From NCBI GenBank assembly GCA_018969975.1, contig JAGWXI010000002.1, forward strand, positions 1 to 64,000: a DNA stretch of 64,000 bases. The letters run 5' to 3'. Of this stretch, positions 24,617 to 33,431 are shown one piece after another; the first letter of the stretch is position 1, and every line of letters begins with the position of its first letter. The notes beneath the pieces are model-generated. The model searched no databases, was not told where the DNA came from, and saw only the letters and a list, made by a program, of their open reading frames with translations. This DNA is from Burkholderiales bacterium. GTDB lineage: Bacteria > Pseudomonadota > Gammaproteobacteria > Burkholderiales > Burkholderiaceae_C. The translations under genes were made by a program, and so were the position numbers.

Positions 24617-26170
24617 ATGACTTTGCAAATGAATGCAAGCGCGATGGGAAATAGTCCACGTCATACTGACGCTAAAGCTCCTGTCGCATTGGTCATTGGC
24701 AGTGGTTTTGGTGGCTTAGCGGCAGCCATTCGCCTCAGCGCCAAAGGCTGGCGTGTTCAAGTACTTGAAAAAATGCATACGCCCGGCGGCCGAGCCCGCG
24801 TTTTTCGAAAAGATGGCTACACCTTTGACGCGGGCCCGACGATCATCACCGTACCCTTCTTACTCGAGGAACTGTGGGCTCTGGCAGGCCGCCGCATGGC
24901 GGACGATATTGAGCTGCGGCAACTCGATCCCTTCTACAGAGTTCGATTTGCTGACGGCGATCATTTCGATTACAGCGGTGACCCCGTGAAAATGCGCAAC
25001 GAAATCCTGCGTATGGATCCCGATGCGGGGCGCGGGTATGACGCTTTTTTGAAAGAAGCAGATATCTGCTATGAATTAGGCTTTGAAAACTTAGGTGCGC
25101 ATGCATTTGACAGAATAAGCGACATGCTGATGGCCTTGCCTTCCATGTCCAGAATGAAAGGTTGGCGAACCCTGTATGCGTTGGTTGCCAAACACATCAA
25201 GCATCCCAAGTTGCAACAAGTTCTGAGCCTGCAGTCGCTGTTGATTGGCGGCAATCCATTTTCGGTCACCTGTGTGTATTCACTCATCAATGCACTTGAA
25301 AGACGTTATGGTGTGCACTGGGCCATGGGCGGCACTGGTGTGTTGGTGAACGGCTTGGTGAGCCTGATTGAAGAGATGGGCGGCAGCGTCAAAACCAACG
25401 CACAAGTTCAACGCATCAACGTCAAAAATGGAAAGGCCTGTGGGGTGACCCTTTTATCGGGTGAAACAATTTATGCCGATGTGGTTGTATCCAATGCCGA
25501 CACCGCATGGACCTACAAATACCTTATTGATCCTCAGCACCGAAAAGTATGGAACAACGCCAAGATAGAACGCGGCAGATATTCCATGAGTTTGTTTGTT
25601 TGGTATTTTGGAACCAACAAGCATTTTGACGACGTGCCCCATCACATGATGTTGCTTGGCCCCAGATACAAAGGTTTGATGGAAGACATTTTCAACAACC
25701 ACCATCTGGCTGAAGATTTCTGTCTCTACTTGCACCGTCCAACGGCTTCCGATTCAAGCATGGCACCTGCTGGGTGCGATAGTTTTTATGTACTCGCTCC
25801 TGTACCTCACCTGGACAGTGGCACTGATTGGAAAGTTCAAGCAGAGCCTTACCGCGCCGCTATAGCCAAGGCTTTAGAAGAAACAGTTCTTCCACATTTG
25901 CAAGACCATCTGACCGTCTCGTTCATGACAACTCCGCAAGATTTTCAAGATGATCTCCTTTCATACAAGGGCGCTGCATTTGGTCTTGAACCGCTGCTGT
26001 TGCAAAGTGCTTGGTTTCGACCCCATAACCGCAGTGAAGACATTGAAAATTTGTTCATGGTGGGTGCCAGCACCCATCCGGGTGCTGGTATACCGGGGGT
26101 CTTGATGTCCGCCAAAGCCCTGGAAACTGTCATTCCCGATGCAGTCCGCTTTAAACCATCCACTCCATGA
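24617..26170 (+). CDS. crtI: CrtI-family phytoene desaturase-like FAD oxidoreductase
   Basis: A 517-residue carotenoid desaturase-type flavoprotein. The N-terminal nucleotide-binding fold is ALVIGSGFGGLAAAIRLSAKGWRVQVLEKMHTPGGRA (about 24-60), followed by FDAGPTIIT, and the C-terminal signature is LFMVGASTHPGAGIPGVLMSAKALE (about 480-505); both are diagnostic for CrtI. It would desaturate phytoene or a related isoprenoid at the membrane. The first codons are uncertain, as Met10 (MGNSPRH) is another candidate. Neither crtB nor crtE is in this window. The stop overlaps the start of an ABC-2 permease gene by 4 bp, an unusual partner that suggests its product or a linked lipid is exported. Confidence 0.85.
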   Translation: MTLQMNASAMGNSPRHTDAKAPVALVIGSGFGGLAAAIRLSAKGWRVQVLEKMHTPGGRARVFRKDGYTFDAGPTIITVPFLLEELWALAGRRMADDIELRQLDPFYRVRFADGDHFDYSGDPVKMRNEILRMDPDAGRGYDAFLKEADICYELGFENLGAHAFDRISDMLMALPSMSRMKGWRTLYALVAKHIKHPKLQQVLSLQSLLIGGNPFSVTCVYSLINALERRYGVHWAMGGTGVLVNGLVSLIEEMGGSVKTNAQVQRINVKNGKACGVTLLSGETIYADVVVSNADTAWTYKYLIDPQHRKVWNNAKIERGRYSMSLFVWYFGTNKHFDDVPHHMMLLGPRYKGLMEDIFNNHHLAEDFCLYLHRPTASDSSMAPAGCDSFYVLAPVPHLDSGTDWKVQAEPYRAAIAKALEETVLPHLQDHLTVSFMTTPQDFQDDLLSYKGAAFGLEPLLLQSAWFRPHNRSEDIENLFMVGASTHPGAGIPGVLMSAKALETVIPDAVRFKPSTP

Positions 26171-26946
26171 CGAGCACCCTTTTAGTATTGAATCAGACTT
26201 GGGCTGTTACGCAGCGACTTTTGCTTGAGCAATGGCGGCAAAAGAGAGGGCTGGTTTTCTGGGCTCTGTTCCCGGCGACCATGATGCTGCTTTTTGGTTG
26301 GGTTTATGCCAACAACATCAGCATGCGCGCTGGCTTAGATGCAGCTGCTGCAGGGATATTGGTAGGCGCAGCCCTGTTTTTCAGTTGCTTGGGCGGTACG
26401 GTTGCCATCATTGCGGCAGAGCGTGAACGAGGCACCCTCTCTCGCTTGCAAACCACACCTCTGCGCCCCGTCGCATATTTCTTCGGGGTATTACTGTCTC
26501 AACTGCTGCTGGCCTTGATGCAAGTGGTCATGCTCTATAGCATTGCTTTTTTGGTGGGCGCCCGATACCACGGTAGTCTGTTGTTGGGTGGCTTGGTCTT
26601 GCTACTTTGCGTGTTTTCCTATGTGGGTATGGGATTTTTTCTGGGTGTGCGATTTGCCAGACGAAGCGAAGAAGTGGTGGTTGCCTTGTCTGCCATTGGT
26701 GTTCCTATCTTGGTGCTCGGCGGTACTTTCTTTCCGCTTGAAATCATGCCGAAAGCCATGCAAAACCTTGCTCAAATCAACCCAATACTGCACATGAACC
26801 AGGCCTTCAAAGGTGTTGCAGCCTATGGCAAAAACTTTGTCGATATTCGCTTTGAATTGATATTTCTTTTGGGGTTTTGTGGTCTGTGCCTGACTTTAGG
26901 CATAGGTTCATATCAGCAACTGCTTGATTCGGACAAAAACCGATGA
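26167..26946 (+). CDS. ABC-2 type transporter permease
   Basis: A 259-residue inner-membrane exporter subunit with six hydrophobic segments. EQWRQKRGLVFWALFPATMMLLFG forms the cytoplasmic entry helix and first membrane helix, and AAERERGTLSRLQTTPLRPVAYFFG (about 80-104) is the typical ABC-2 cytoplasmic loop. It overlaps crtI and the following ATPase gene by 4 bp each, so the three genes form one translationally coupled unit. The homodimer with the ATPase would export a hydrophobic or polymeric compound; identity unknown. Confidence 0.82.
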   Translation: MTSTLLVLNQTWAVTQRLLLEQWRQKRGLVFWALFPATMMLLFGWVYANNISMRAGLDAAAAGILVGAALFFSCLGGTVAIIAAERERGTLSRLQTTPLRPVAYFFGVLLSQLLLALMQVVMLYSIAFLVGARYHGSLLLGGLVLLLCVFSYVGMGFFLGVRFARRSEEVVVALSAIGVPILVLGGTFFPLEIMPKAMQNLAQINPILHMNQAFKGVAAYGKNFVDIRFELIFLLGFCGLCLTLGIGSYQQLLDSDKNR

Positions 26947-27869
26947 CAACCGCATTGGAAATTAACGATATCCACAAGGCGTTTGGCAGACACAAGGTCC
27001 TTGACGGGTTTAGTCTTCGGTTAGAGCGCGGTGAAATTTTAGGACTGCTTGGCCCCAATGGTTGTGGCAAATCAACTGTTTTGAACATCATTTGCCGATT
27101 GCTGTGGCCAGACGTTGGACAGATCAGTCTGATGGGCCAACCGCTCAATCGAATGAATAACAAAGATCATTCGCTGGTTGGATTTTGTACTCAACGTTGT
27201 GCGCTTTATCCCGATTTATTTCCCGCTGAGAATCTTCATTTTTTTGGACGGATTCACGGTCTTTCGGCCCAAGAGTGTCAGCAACGTGTTGCTGAGCTGA
27301 TGCGCACATTTTCTCTGAATACTTTCGCTGAGACACGCGTTGGACAACTTTCGGGCGGTTGGCAACAACGTTTGCACTTGGCTGCAGCATTGATTCACCA
27401 ACCTGCCCTGTTGGTGCTTGATGAACCCACAGCAGCTGTTGATGTTGAAGCACGCTCGGGGCTTTGGCGACTGATAGAGGATTTGCGTGATCGCGGGGTG
27501 ACAATTTTGTTGACCAGCCATCATCTTGCAGAAGCTGAGAGGCTTTGTAACAAAGTGGCCCTGATGCGCAACGGCAAAGTGGTGGTCAGTGGTAGCGTGG
27601 CCGATTTGCTTGTTCGCATGCCAGGTCAAGCGGTAGCCAAGGTTCAGTCCGAAGACCCCGAAACCATATCCCAGCGTGCGATGCTGCGGGGATGGACTGT
27701 TAGACAGCAAGCGGGTCATATCAAGCTCTTTCTGCCGCAAAACTTGGATCTGCGTGACATCATGGAGGCGCTGGCCGGCGCCAAGCTGACATCACTGAGC
27801 GTTCAACCTGTCAGCTTGGATGATGCTTATCTGGAGTTCATTGGTGAAGATTCATTGATCCAAATCTAA
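26943..27869 (+). CDS. ABC transporter ATP-binding protein (ABC-2 exporter)
   Basis: A 308-residue ATPase. Motifs: Walker A LLGPNGCGKST (about 34-44), Q-loop FCTQRCALYPDL, signature LSGGWQQRLHLA, Walker B LLVLDEPTAAVD, and the switch His in LLTSHHLAEAERL. The last 80 residues form the DUF4162-like accessory region seen in polysaccharide, drug and lipid exporters (SVQPVSLDDAYLEFIG). The partner is the permease just upstream. Variants such as LSGGWQQR in place of LSGGQ are common in this group. Confidence 0.85.
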   Translation: MTTALEINDIHKAFGRHKVLDGFSLRLERGEILGLLGPNGCGKSTVLNIICRLLWPDVGQISLMGQPLNRMNNKDHSLVGFCTQRCALYPDLFPAENLHFFGRIHGLSAQECQQRVAELMRTFSLNTFAETRVGQLSGGWQQRLHLAAALIHQPALLVLDEPTAAVDVEARSGLWRLIEDLRDRGVTILLTSHHLAEAERLCNKVALMRNGKVVVSGSVADLLVRMPGQAVAKVQSEDPETISQRAMLRGWTVRQQAGHIKLFLPQNLDLRDIMEALAGAKLTSLSVQPVSLDDAYLEFIGEDSLIQI

Positions 27870-28110
27870 AGACACAAAAATCGCAGATTTTGGCTTTTGC
27901 CTACCTTAATGTTTCCCTACACTGCTGCAGCAACGAAGCCGCAGCCCTGTTGGGTCGAGTTTTGGAGAGACCTGTACTGTGGCTGCTGGTCACACTGTGC
28001 GTCAGTTCGGTAAGCATCCGCGACACCCGATTTATCCGTCATGTCAAACTACGCACAAGTGCAGTTTCAGCCTCAATATTTTGTATGCCCTGATTCATTG
28101 ACTTTCCACC

Positions 28111-29193
28111 ATGTCCATAGCCATACCCACCATTGTCGATCTGTACGACCAAGCATTGCACAGCGAATTGCAAAATGCCCTAGACAACAAAACCAAGCCC
28201 AAGGGCTCACTTGGTCGCATAGAAGCCCTGGCTGTACAAATCGGCCAAATTTTGGGTACAGACAAACCGATGTTGGCGAATCCGCAAATGGTGGTGTTTG
28301 CCGCCGACCATGGACTGACTGCGCAAGGTATCTCGGCTTTTCCTGCGGATGTGAGTGGGCAGATGGTAGAAAATTTTCTGGCCGGTGGCGCAGCCATCAG
28401 CGTTTTGGCGCGTCAACACGGTCTGGCTTTGACCGTGGTGGATTGCGGTGTGAATCGAGATTTCATGACGGTTCTGCCTGATGGCACGGAACGTCCAGGT
28501 TTGGTGGTGCGTAAAGTGGTGGGTGTTGAACACGGCACGGCGGACTCTTCTCAATGCGCGGCCATGACCCTATTTCAATGCGAACAAGCCATGCGTAACG
28601 GTATGGAACTGGTGAGTGGTCTACCGGGTAATGTTGTGTTGTTGGGCGAAATGGGGATAGGCAATACCTCAGCAGCATCTCTGTTGCTGGCGCGTCTGAC
28701 GAATTTGGATATTGAACTGTCTACGGGTGCGGGCACTGGCTTGGATGCGAAGGAGCAAGCGCACAAATGCGAGGTCTTGCGCAAGGTGCTTGCGCTGCAT
28801 GCACAAGCCACACAGCCACTGGATGCGCTGGCCTCTTTCGGCGGGTTGGAGATAGCCACCATGACTGGTGCGGTATTGCAGGCGGCTGCACAGCGGCGGG
28901 TGATTCTGGTGGACGGTTTTATTGCCAGCGTGGCCGTGCTGGTAGCTCATGCTTTGCAACCGCTGGTCTTACAGCGTTGCGTTTTTGCGCACAGATCGGA
29001 TGAGCGCGGCCATGAATTCATGTTGCAGCACTTGGGCGTACAAGCTTTGCTGGACCTTGGTTTGCGCTTGGGCGAAGGTTCCGGCGCAGCGCTGGCATGG
29101 CCGTTGTTGCAGTCGGCCTGCGCCATTCTTTGCGAAATGGCCAGTTTTGCCAGCGCCGGTGTTTCGGAAAAATCCATCTCTTCCGTTGTATGA
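28111..29193 (+). CDS. cobT: Nicotinate-nucleotide--dimethylbenzimidazole phosphoribosyltransferase
   Basis: A 360-residue CobT, which makes alpha-ribazole-5'-phosphate from nicotinate mononucleotide and a benzimidazole base for the lower ligand of cobalamin. Family blocks: NKTKPKGSLGRIEALAVQIGQIL (about 30-52), FAADHGLTAQGISAFP (about 68-83), GEMGIGNTSAASLLLARLT (about 188-206) and the C-terminal GEGSGAALAWPLL. Length is normal. The catalytic Glu region near the end is intact. First of three coupled cob genes; its stop overlaps the cobS start by 4 bp. No cobalamin riboswitch was found in the 240 bp upstream. Confidence 0.92.
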   Translation: MSIAIPTIVDLYDQALHSELQNALDNKTKPKGSLGRIEALAVQIGQILGTDKPMLANPQMVVFAADHGLTAQGISAFPADVSGQMVENFLAGGAAISVLARQHGLALTVVDCGVNRDFMTVLPDGTERPGLVVRKVVGVEHGTADSSQCAAMTLFQCEQAMRNGMELVSGLPGNVVLLGEMGIGNTSAASLLLARLTNLDIELSTGAGTGLDAKEQAHKCEVLRKVLALHAQATQPLDALASFGGLEIATMTGAVLQAAAQRRVILVDGFIASVAVLVAHALQPLVLQRCVFAHRSDERGHEFMLQHLGVQALLDLGLRLGEGSGAALAWPLLQSACAILCEMASFASAGVSEKSISSVV

Positions 29194-30053
29194 AAGCCTT
29201 GCGCCATTTTCTTTTGGCAATCCAATTTTTCACACGTATCCCGATTAACGGCAAGCTGGCCGATTGGGTGGGCTTTAGCCCGGCCATGCTCAGAGCCAGC
29301 GCAGCGTACTTCCCTGCGGTCGGCATAGTGATCGGAGGCTTGGCAGTGCTGTTGACTGCGGTGCTGATGAAGTATTTGACTACTGCGTATGCGCCACTGG
29401 TAGCAGCAGCACTGTGCACGGCCTGGAGTGTATGGTTGACCGGTGCTTTTCACGAAGACGGTTTGGCCGATGTGGCCGACGGCTTGGGGGGCAGTTATCA
29501 CCGTGAGCGTGCGCTCATGATCATGAAAGACTCTCGCGTAGGCGCCTTCGGTGCAATTGCTGTGGTGCTGGCCTTACTCAGCAAAGTTTCGCTGCTCGCC
29601 TTACTGGGAACGATAGGTACGTTGTGGATATGCTTTGCTTTGATGGCTGGTCACGTCTTATCGCGCACCTTTCCTTTGCTCATCATCCGATGGCTGCCTC
29701 ACGTAGGAGACGAAGCAGGCTCCAAGTCCAAACCACTGGCTGATCAAATAAGCGCGGGCCATTTGATGCTTGCTTTGCTGTGGTGTACTGTTGCGCTGGG
29801 TTTGAGTACATGTATCGCAGCGTCTGTGCTTTCAGGAACCGATATGCAAAGCCCTTCGCCAGTGCAAGTGTTGCTTGTCTTGAAAGTTTTGACCTTGGGT
29901 TGTCTTGCCAGCGCACTGTCTTTTATTTATCTGCTGCGTTTGTTTAAGCGGCGTTTACAAGGCTTTACCGGCGACTGTCTTGGTGCCACGCAGCAGTTGT
30001 GTGAAATTGCTTTTTACCTGGGCTGCGCTTTGGCTTTTGGCATCAACTTTTAA
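29190..30053 (+). CDS. cobS: Adenosylcobinamide-GDP ribazoletransferase
   Basis: Cobalamin synthase, joining adenosylcobinamide-GDP with alpha-ribazole or its phosphate at the inner membrane. The ATG at 29190, overlapping the cobT stop as ATGA, is chosen; the track's longer frame (29097) reads through cobT. The 287-residue protein begins MKALRHFLLAIQFFTRIPI, a standard CobS start, and carries the conserved acidic loop GAFHEDGLADVADGLGG (about 88-104), then KDSRVGAFGAIAVVL. Five to seven membrane segments follow. It is coupled to cobT and followed 20 bp later by cobC. Confidence 0.9.
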   Translation: MKALRHFLLAIQFFTRIPINGKLADWVGFSPAMLRASAAYFPAVGIVIGGLAVLLTAVLMKYLTTAYAPLVAAALCTAWSVWLTGAFHEDGLADVADGLGGSYHRERALMIMKDSRVGAFGAIAVVLALLSKVSLLALLGTIGTLWICFALMAGHVLSRTFPLLIIRWLPHVGDEAGSKSKPLADQISAGHLMLALLWCTVALGLSTCIAASVLSGTDMQSPSPVQVLLVLKVLTLGCLASALSFIYLLRLFKRRLQGFTGDCLGATQQLCEIAFYLGCALAFGINF

Positions 30054-30073
30054 CCAGCAAAACTTCTTTACAC

Positions 30074-30622
30074 ATGAAACTGTGGATAGTCAGACACGCC
30101 ATGCCGCTGATTGCCAGTGGTGTCTGCTATGGCAGCACGGATGTGGCAGCAGATACACATCAAACCTTGCTAGCCGCCAGTGCCTTGGCACAAACGCTAC
30201 CCAGCCAGTGCAATGTTTTGGGCTCACCATTGCAGCGTTGCATACAACTGACGCAGGCCCTGTCCGTTCTCAGGCCAGACCTGAAATTGCAAAACGAATC
30301 GCGCTTGCGCGAAATGGACTTCGGCTCATGGGAAGGCGTGGCTTGGGATGCGATTCCTCAAAAAGCCATGCAAGACTGGACGGATGACTTCGGCTCGCAC
30401 AGATTTGGTGGCGCAGAAAGCGCAAACGAGGTATTGACCCGGGTTGCCAGTCTGTGGGACGAGGCGCAGCAAAATAGGGATGAGAACCAGGTGTGGGTCA
30501 CCCATGCTGGCGTGGCACGCGCCGCGCACTTGCTATCAAAGGGGATTCGAAGGGTAGAGAGCCCCAGTCAGTGGCCTAAAGACGCGCCAGCGTATGGGCA
30601 GTGGTGGTGTGTGAATATATGA
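30074..30622 (+). CDS. cobC: Alpha-ribazole phosphatase, histidine phosphatase family
   Basis: A 182-residue histidine phosphatase. The phosphorylated His lies in IVRHAMPLIASGVCYGSTD (about 5-23), a start typical of CobC-type alpha-ribazole phosphatases, and a further catalytic His is in VWVTHAGVARAAHLL (about 147-161). The acid region LREMDFGSWEG is also present. With cobT and cobS this completes the lower-ligand assembly steps. The neighbourhood supports the CobC assignment over a generic phosphoglycerate mutase. Confidence 0.85.
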   Translation: MKLWIVRHAMPLIASGVCYGSTDVAADTHQTLLAASALAQTLPSQCNVLGSPLQRCIQLTQALSVLRPDLKLQNESRLREMDFGSWEGVAWDAIPQKAMQDWTDDFGSHRFGGAESANEVLTRVASLWDEAQQNRDENQVWVTHAGVARAAHLLSKGIRRVESPSQWPKDAPAYGQWWCVNI

Positions 30623-30664
30623 GTCAATAAGCTCTCAGCACCAGCATGATCTGTTCGCATGCAT

Positions 30665-31381
30665 TCATCGTCCGAGACTCTGAATGACCACCAGTCCTTT
30701 GGGTGTGTCTAAATGGACGGAAATATTCGCTTTGCCATGGGCTATATCTGCATCCTTGAAATGAATCGCTTCATAAGCAGTTCGCAATTTTTCAGCATCA
30801 GGATGCGAGACCGTGATTTTTTGCAAACCCACGCCTGAAAGAGGCAAGTTGTTGCACGGGTGCAGGCGCATGGGCTCAATGGCATTCGGCTTACCCCATT
30901 GGATCAAAGTCGGCAGTGCGCCATTGAATTGTCTTTGACCGTCATTACGCACGGTGATTTGCCAATCAAGCAGTCCTTTATCGGTTTGACGCTGGGCAAG
31001 TACGACCGGCCCGATGTCTAACCCCTGCCCTTTCCAAGTATTGCTTGCGGCATGAATATCTGTGGTGCTCACGACAAAATGTATCAAACTAGGCTGTTGA
31101 GCAATCGATGCTTGTAAAGCATCGTCATCCAGGTCGAACCAACGCTTGTGCGTACTGCTTTGGGGGGTGGAGGCGAAGGGATTGATTGCGATGATTTCAA
31201 AATAAGCCGAGGCAAAACGCGGCGTGGCAATTTTGAACAAACGATTGTGTGTACCGTATTGTTCATGTGCACCGCCCGCATGGGGTGTGATGCCCAAAGT
31301 GGCTTCGCACCAAGCGACGCCCTGTTCAAGGCTGCGGGCCGCAACCACCAAGTGGTCTATATTTGATTCAAGAATGGCCAA
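30665..31381 (-). CDS. VOC/glyoxalase-like domain protein
   Basis: A 238-residue protein of the Glyoxalase_3/VOC-like type: the start IDHLVVAARSLEQGVAWCEATLGITPHAGGAHEQYGTHN (about 9-47) is the first beta-alpha-beta module with its candidate metal-binding His, and a second module follows after residue 120. Such proteins are often annotated only as VOC family; no reaction is known. It is convergent with cobC and separated from it by 42 bp. Confidence 0.75.
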   Translation of the reverse strand: MAILESNIDHLVVAARSLEQGVAWCEATLGITPHAGGAHEQYGTHNRLFKIATPRFASAYFEIIAINPFASTPQSSTHKRWFDLDDDALQASIAQQPSLIHFVVSTTDIHAASNTWKGQGLDIGPVVLAQRQTDKGLLDWQITVRNDGQRQFNGALPTLIQWGKPNAIEPMRLHPCNNLPLSGVGLQKITVSHPDAEKLRTAYEAIHFKDADIAHGKANISVHLDTPKGLVVIQSLGR

Positions 31382-31705
31382 ATCTCACTGTGAGTAACAT
31401 ACCTTCATTTGTATCACACCCAAAGCAATGAACTAGGTAAACGAATTGCCAATGGAAACCTTCCCCTTGGGGAACCAATGCCAACCTTAGATCAAATAGA
31501 AATGAACCGAAAAAAATTCCTAAGTGCTCATGTGGAATCTTCACATTCACCACTGGGCTACAAACTTTAAACAGATGCAGCCCTATGCCAGAAATCGATG
31601 GTTTTTTACCTGATGTACGCATGCGCGATGGCATCAATGCCTACCAGCGCGCTCGCAGCAAAGACGTTTGAAATTGAACTCTGCGAAAGCCCATCTGAAA
31701 TATGG
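31382..31705. other. Gene-free stretch, about 320 bp
   Basis: No convincing coding frame. An 89-codon minus frame in the track (31368-31637) overlaps the start of the VOC gene and has no recognisable protein character. I see no repeat, RNA or terminator here. Confidence 0.4.
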
Positions 31706-32083
31706 TCAATGTTCTTGCTCAGAAATGGGGGGGCAATACCACCATAAAAACATCACCCAGACAGAGCACGCCACATATAGCCACAAAAAGAAACTGATTG
31801 GTAAGTCCCAGTACAACAAACGGCTGAGATGATGAGCCACAAAAGACTCTTGGGCCGCAGTACCTCGCAGATAAGCCTCAATGGTTGTGAGTGGACAGGT
31901 CATACCAATCACTGCCTCGGCCGCTACAAAAACCATTAGCCCTGCATGCACAGTGCGAAAAATTCTGTTGCGTACCCATTGCCAACTGCAAATAGCCCCC
32001 ACTGGAATCAATAGCAATCCCAACGTCACAAAAGCAGCCAATGCAAAGTGAATCGCTAGAACAAGATCTGCTAACCAAAACAT
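31706..32083 (-). CDS. DUF2784 family membrane protein
   Basis: About 125 residues using the ATG at 32083 (MFWLADLVLAIHFALAAFV), which has AGGAGC just upstream; the track start lies ten codons earlier without a binding site. Four hydrophobic helices and the family's conserved segments AICSWQWVRNRIFRTVH and EAVIGMTCPLTTIEAYLRG (about 62-80) identify DUF2784. Function unknown. Single gene at the inner membrane. Confidence 0.8.
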   Translation of the reverse strand: MFWLADLVLAIHFALAAFVTLGLLLIPVGAICSWQWVRNRIFRTVHAGLMVFVAAEAVIGMTCPLTTIEAYLRGTAAQESFVAHHLSRLLYWDLPISFFLWLYVACSVWVMFLWWYCPPISEQEH

Positions 32084-32319
32084 TTCTGCTCCTGATAAAA
32101 CAAGTTCTCTCACGCAAGATCTGACTATTCTTATTTGGCAACTTGCTCAGCAAAGCTGAACCCCGTTTTTCGCATATCAAAAAACAAGCATCACCCTGCG
32201 TTTTTCAATGGTCCCATGTATTTAATGATTACGTCTTTGGTTCTAGATAAAGTTGAACAATCCACACCATTGATCTGGAAACAAATTCTTCAAGCTGTGG
32301 GTGTAAGCTTGGCAACAAG

Positions 32320-32892
32320 ATGCATATGACGATTACCCTTCTCAGGTTTTTTTTAGGGGTTTGGTTCCTACCAGCCTTAGCCCATGCGGATGAAAATTTG
32401 CTGCGGGCGATAAGTCAACCCGGCGTGATCATCTTGATGCGCCATGCGCAGACGGATCCAGGTTTTGGCGATCCCCCAGGCTTTCAAATGGATGACTGCA
32501 AGACTCAACGCAACTTATCACAACAAGGCATTGCACAAGCCCGCAGGTTGGGTCGCTGGCTTGAACAACACCAACTTCATCCACAACGAGTGCGCTCTAG
32601 CCAATGGTGCCGATGTATTGACACCGCCCATGCTGCTTTTGGTCACCGAATAAAAGTGACGCCTTGGTCAGCTCTGAATTCGTTTTTTCAAGGACAAGGA
32701 GACCGTTTGGCTCAGTTGAGTGAAGCACGTGAGACCGCTTCAGGGATCAGTTCAGGTTTTGAAGTTTGGGTGACTCATCAGGTTGTGATCTCTGCGCTCA
32801 CCGATAAGAACCTAGCCATGGGTGAGTTTGTGGTTATTAAAGCCCAATCCAATGGCTTGATAGAAGTCCTTGCCCGTGGCCAGGTCAACTGA
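32320..32892 (+). CDS. Exported histidine phosphatase-family protein
   Basis: A 190-residue protein with a signal peptide (LLRFFLGVWFLPALAHA) and a histidine-phosphatase fold. The phosphohistidine motif is VIILMRHAQTDPGFGDP (about 35-51), the second basic site is RVRSSQWCRCIDTA (about 90-103), and the C-terminal His is VWVTHQVVI. All catalytic positions look present, so it is probably an active periplasmic phosphatase. It is smaller than SixA-like or acid phosphatase relatives. Substrate unknown. Confidence 0.8.
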   Translation: MHMTITLLRFFLGVWFLPALAHADENLLRAISQPGVIILMRHAQTDPGFGDPPGFQMDDCKTQRNLSQQGIAQARRLGRWLEQHQLHPQRVRSSQWCRCIDTAHAAFGHRIKVTPWSALNSFFQGQGDRLAQLSEARETASGISSGFEVWVTHQVVISALTDKNLAMGEFVVIKAQSNGLIEVLARGQVN

Positions 32893-32934
32893 ACACGTTG
32901 TCGTTGCAAACATGGGTTGAACCCGGTTCAACGG

Positions 32935-33309
32935 CTAAGGCTTTGGGGGCGACACCAAAGTCCAACCTCTTTTAGCCCATTCGCTCATTCCGCCACGAAC
33001 ATACTCCACGTTGGTAAATCCGCGAGAGCGCAGTTCTTTTGCAACAGCGCTTGAACGATTTTGTGTGTTGCAAATCAAAAGCACGCGAGAGTCAGGATTT
33101 CTGGGTATTTCATGAAGCCGAGACTCTAAGGTGCTCATGGGAATCAACTTCATACCTTTGGCCACACCCGTTGCATGCTCCTCTGGCTCACGAATATCTA
33201 AAACAGTCACTTTGTCATCGCCAACCAATGCGCGAGCCTCTTCCAAGCTGACTTGTGCATGCGCAACGCTCAGCAAGGTGACCAAAAAATAAATGGGTAG
33301 AAATTTCAT
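32935..33309 (-). CDS. Periplasmic rhodanese-like sulfurtransferase
   Basis: A 124-residue single-domain rhodanese with a signal peptide (IYFLVTLLSVAHA). The active-site loop is LLICNTQNRSSAVA, with the catalytic Cys and the Arg of the CX4R loop. Conserved VLDIREPEEHATG (about 36-48) and GFTNVEYVRGGMSEWAKRGW (about 94-113) frame it. It would transfer sulfane sulfur or handle persulfide in the periplasm. Monocistronic; no obvious partner. Confidence 0.85.
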   Translation of the reverse strand: MKFLPIYFLVTLLSVAHAQVSLEEARALVGDDKVTVLDIREPEEHATGVAKGMKLIPMSTLESRLHEIPRNPDSRVLLICNTQNRSSAVAKELRSRGFTNVEYVRGGMSEWAKRGWTLVSPPKP

Positions 33310-33431
33310 GTTGTGCGGACAGATCGATTCTTTATATCCCTGAATAACTATCTATTGTGGCAGACCTTTTCGATGTTTGACTCGCCGCATCACTCAAACC
33401 CAATGCCATTTCAGTGACGGGATTTCCAGCG

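Noticed and set aside
27870-28110. Possible cobalamin riboswitch before cobT
   Set aside because: The stretch lacks the conserved B12-box core and the usual GC-rich P1/P3 layout; the small ORF here (27890-28093) has no protein character either.
28111-30622. Complete cobalamin biosynthesis cluster
   Set aside because: Only the lower-ligand genes cobT, cobS and cobC are present; corrin-ring genes are not in the window, so de novo synthesis cannot be claimed from here.
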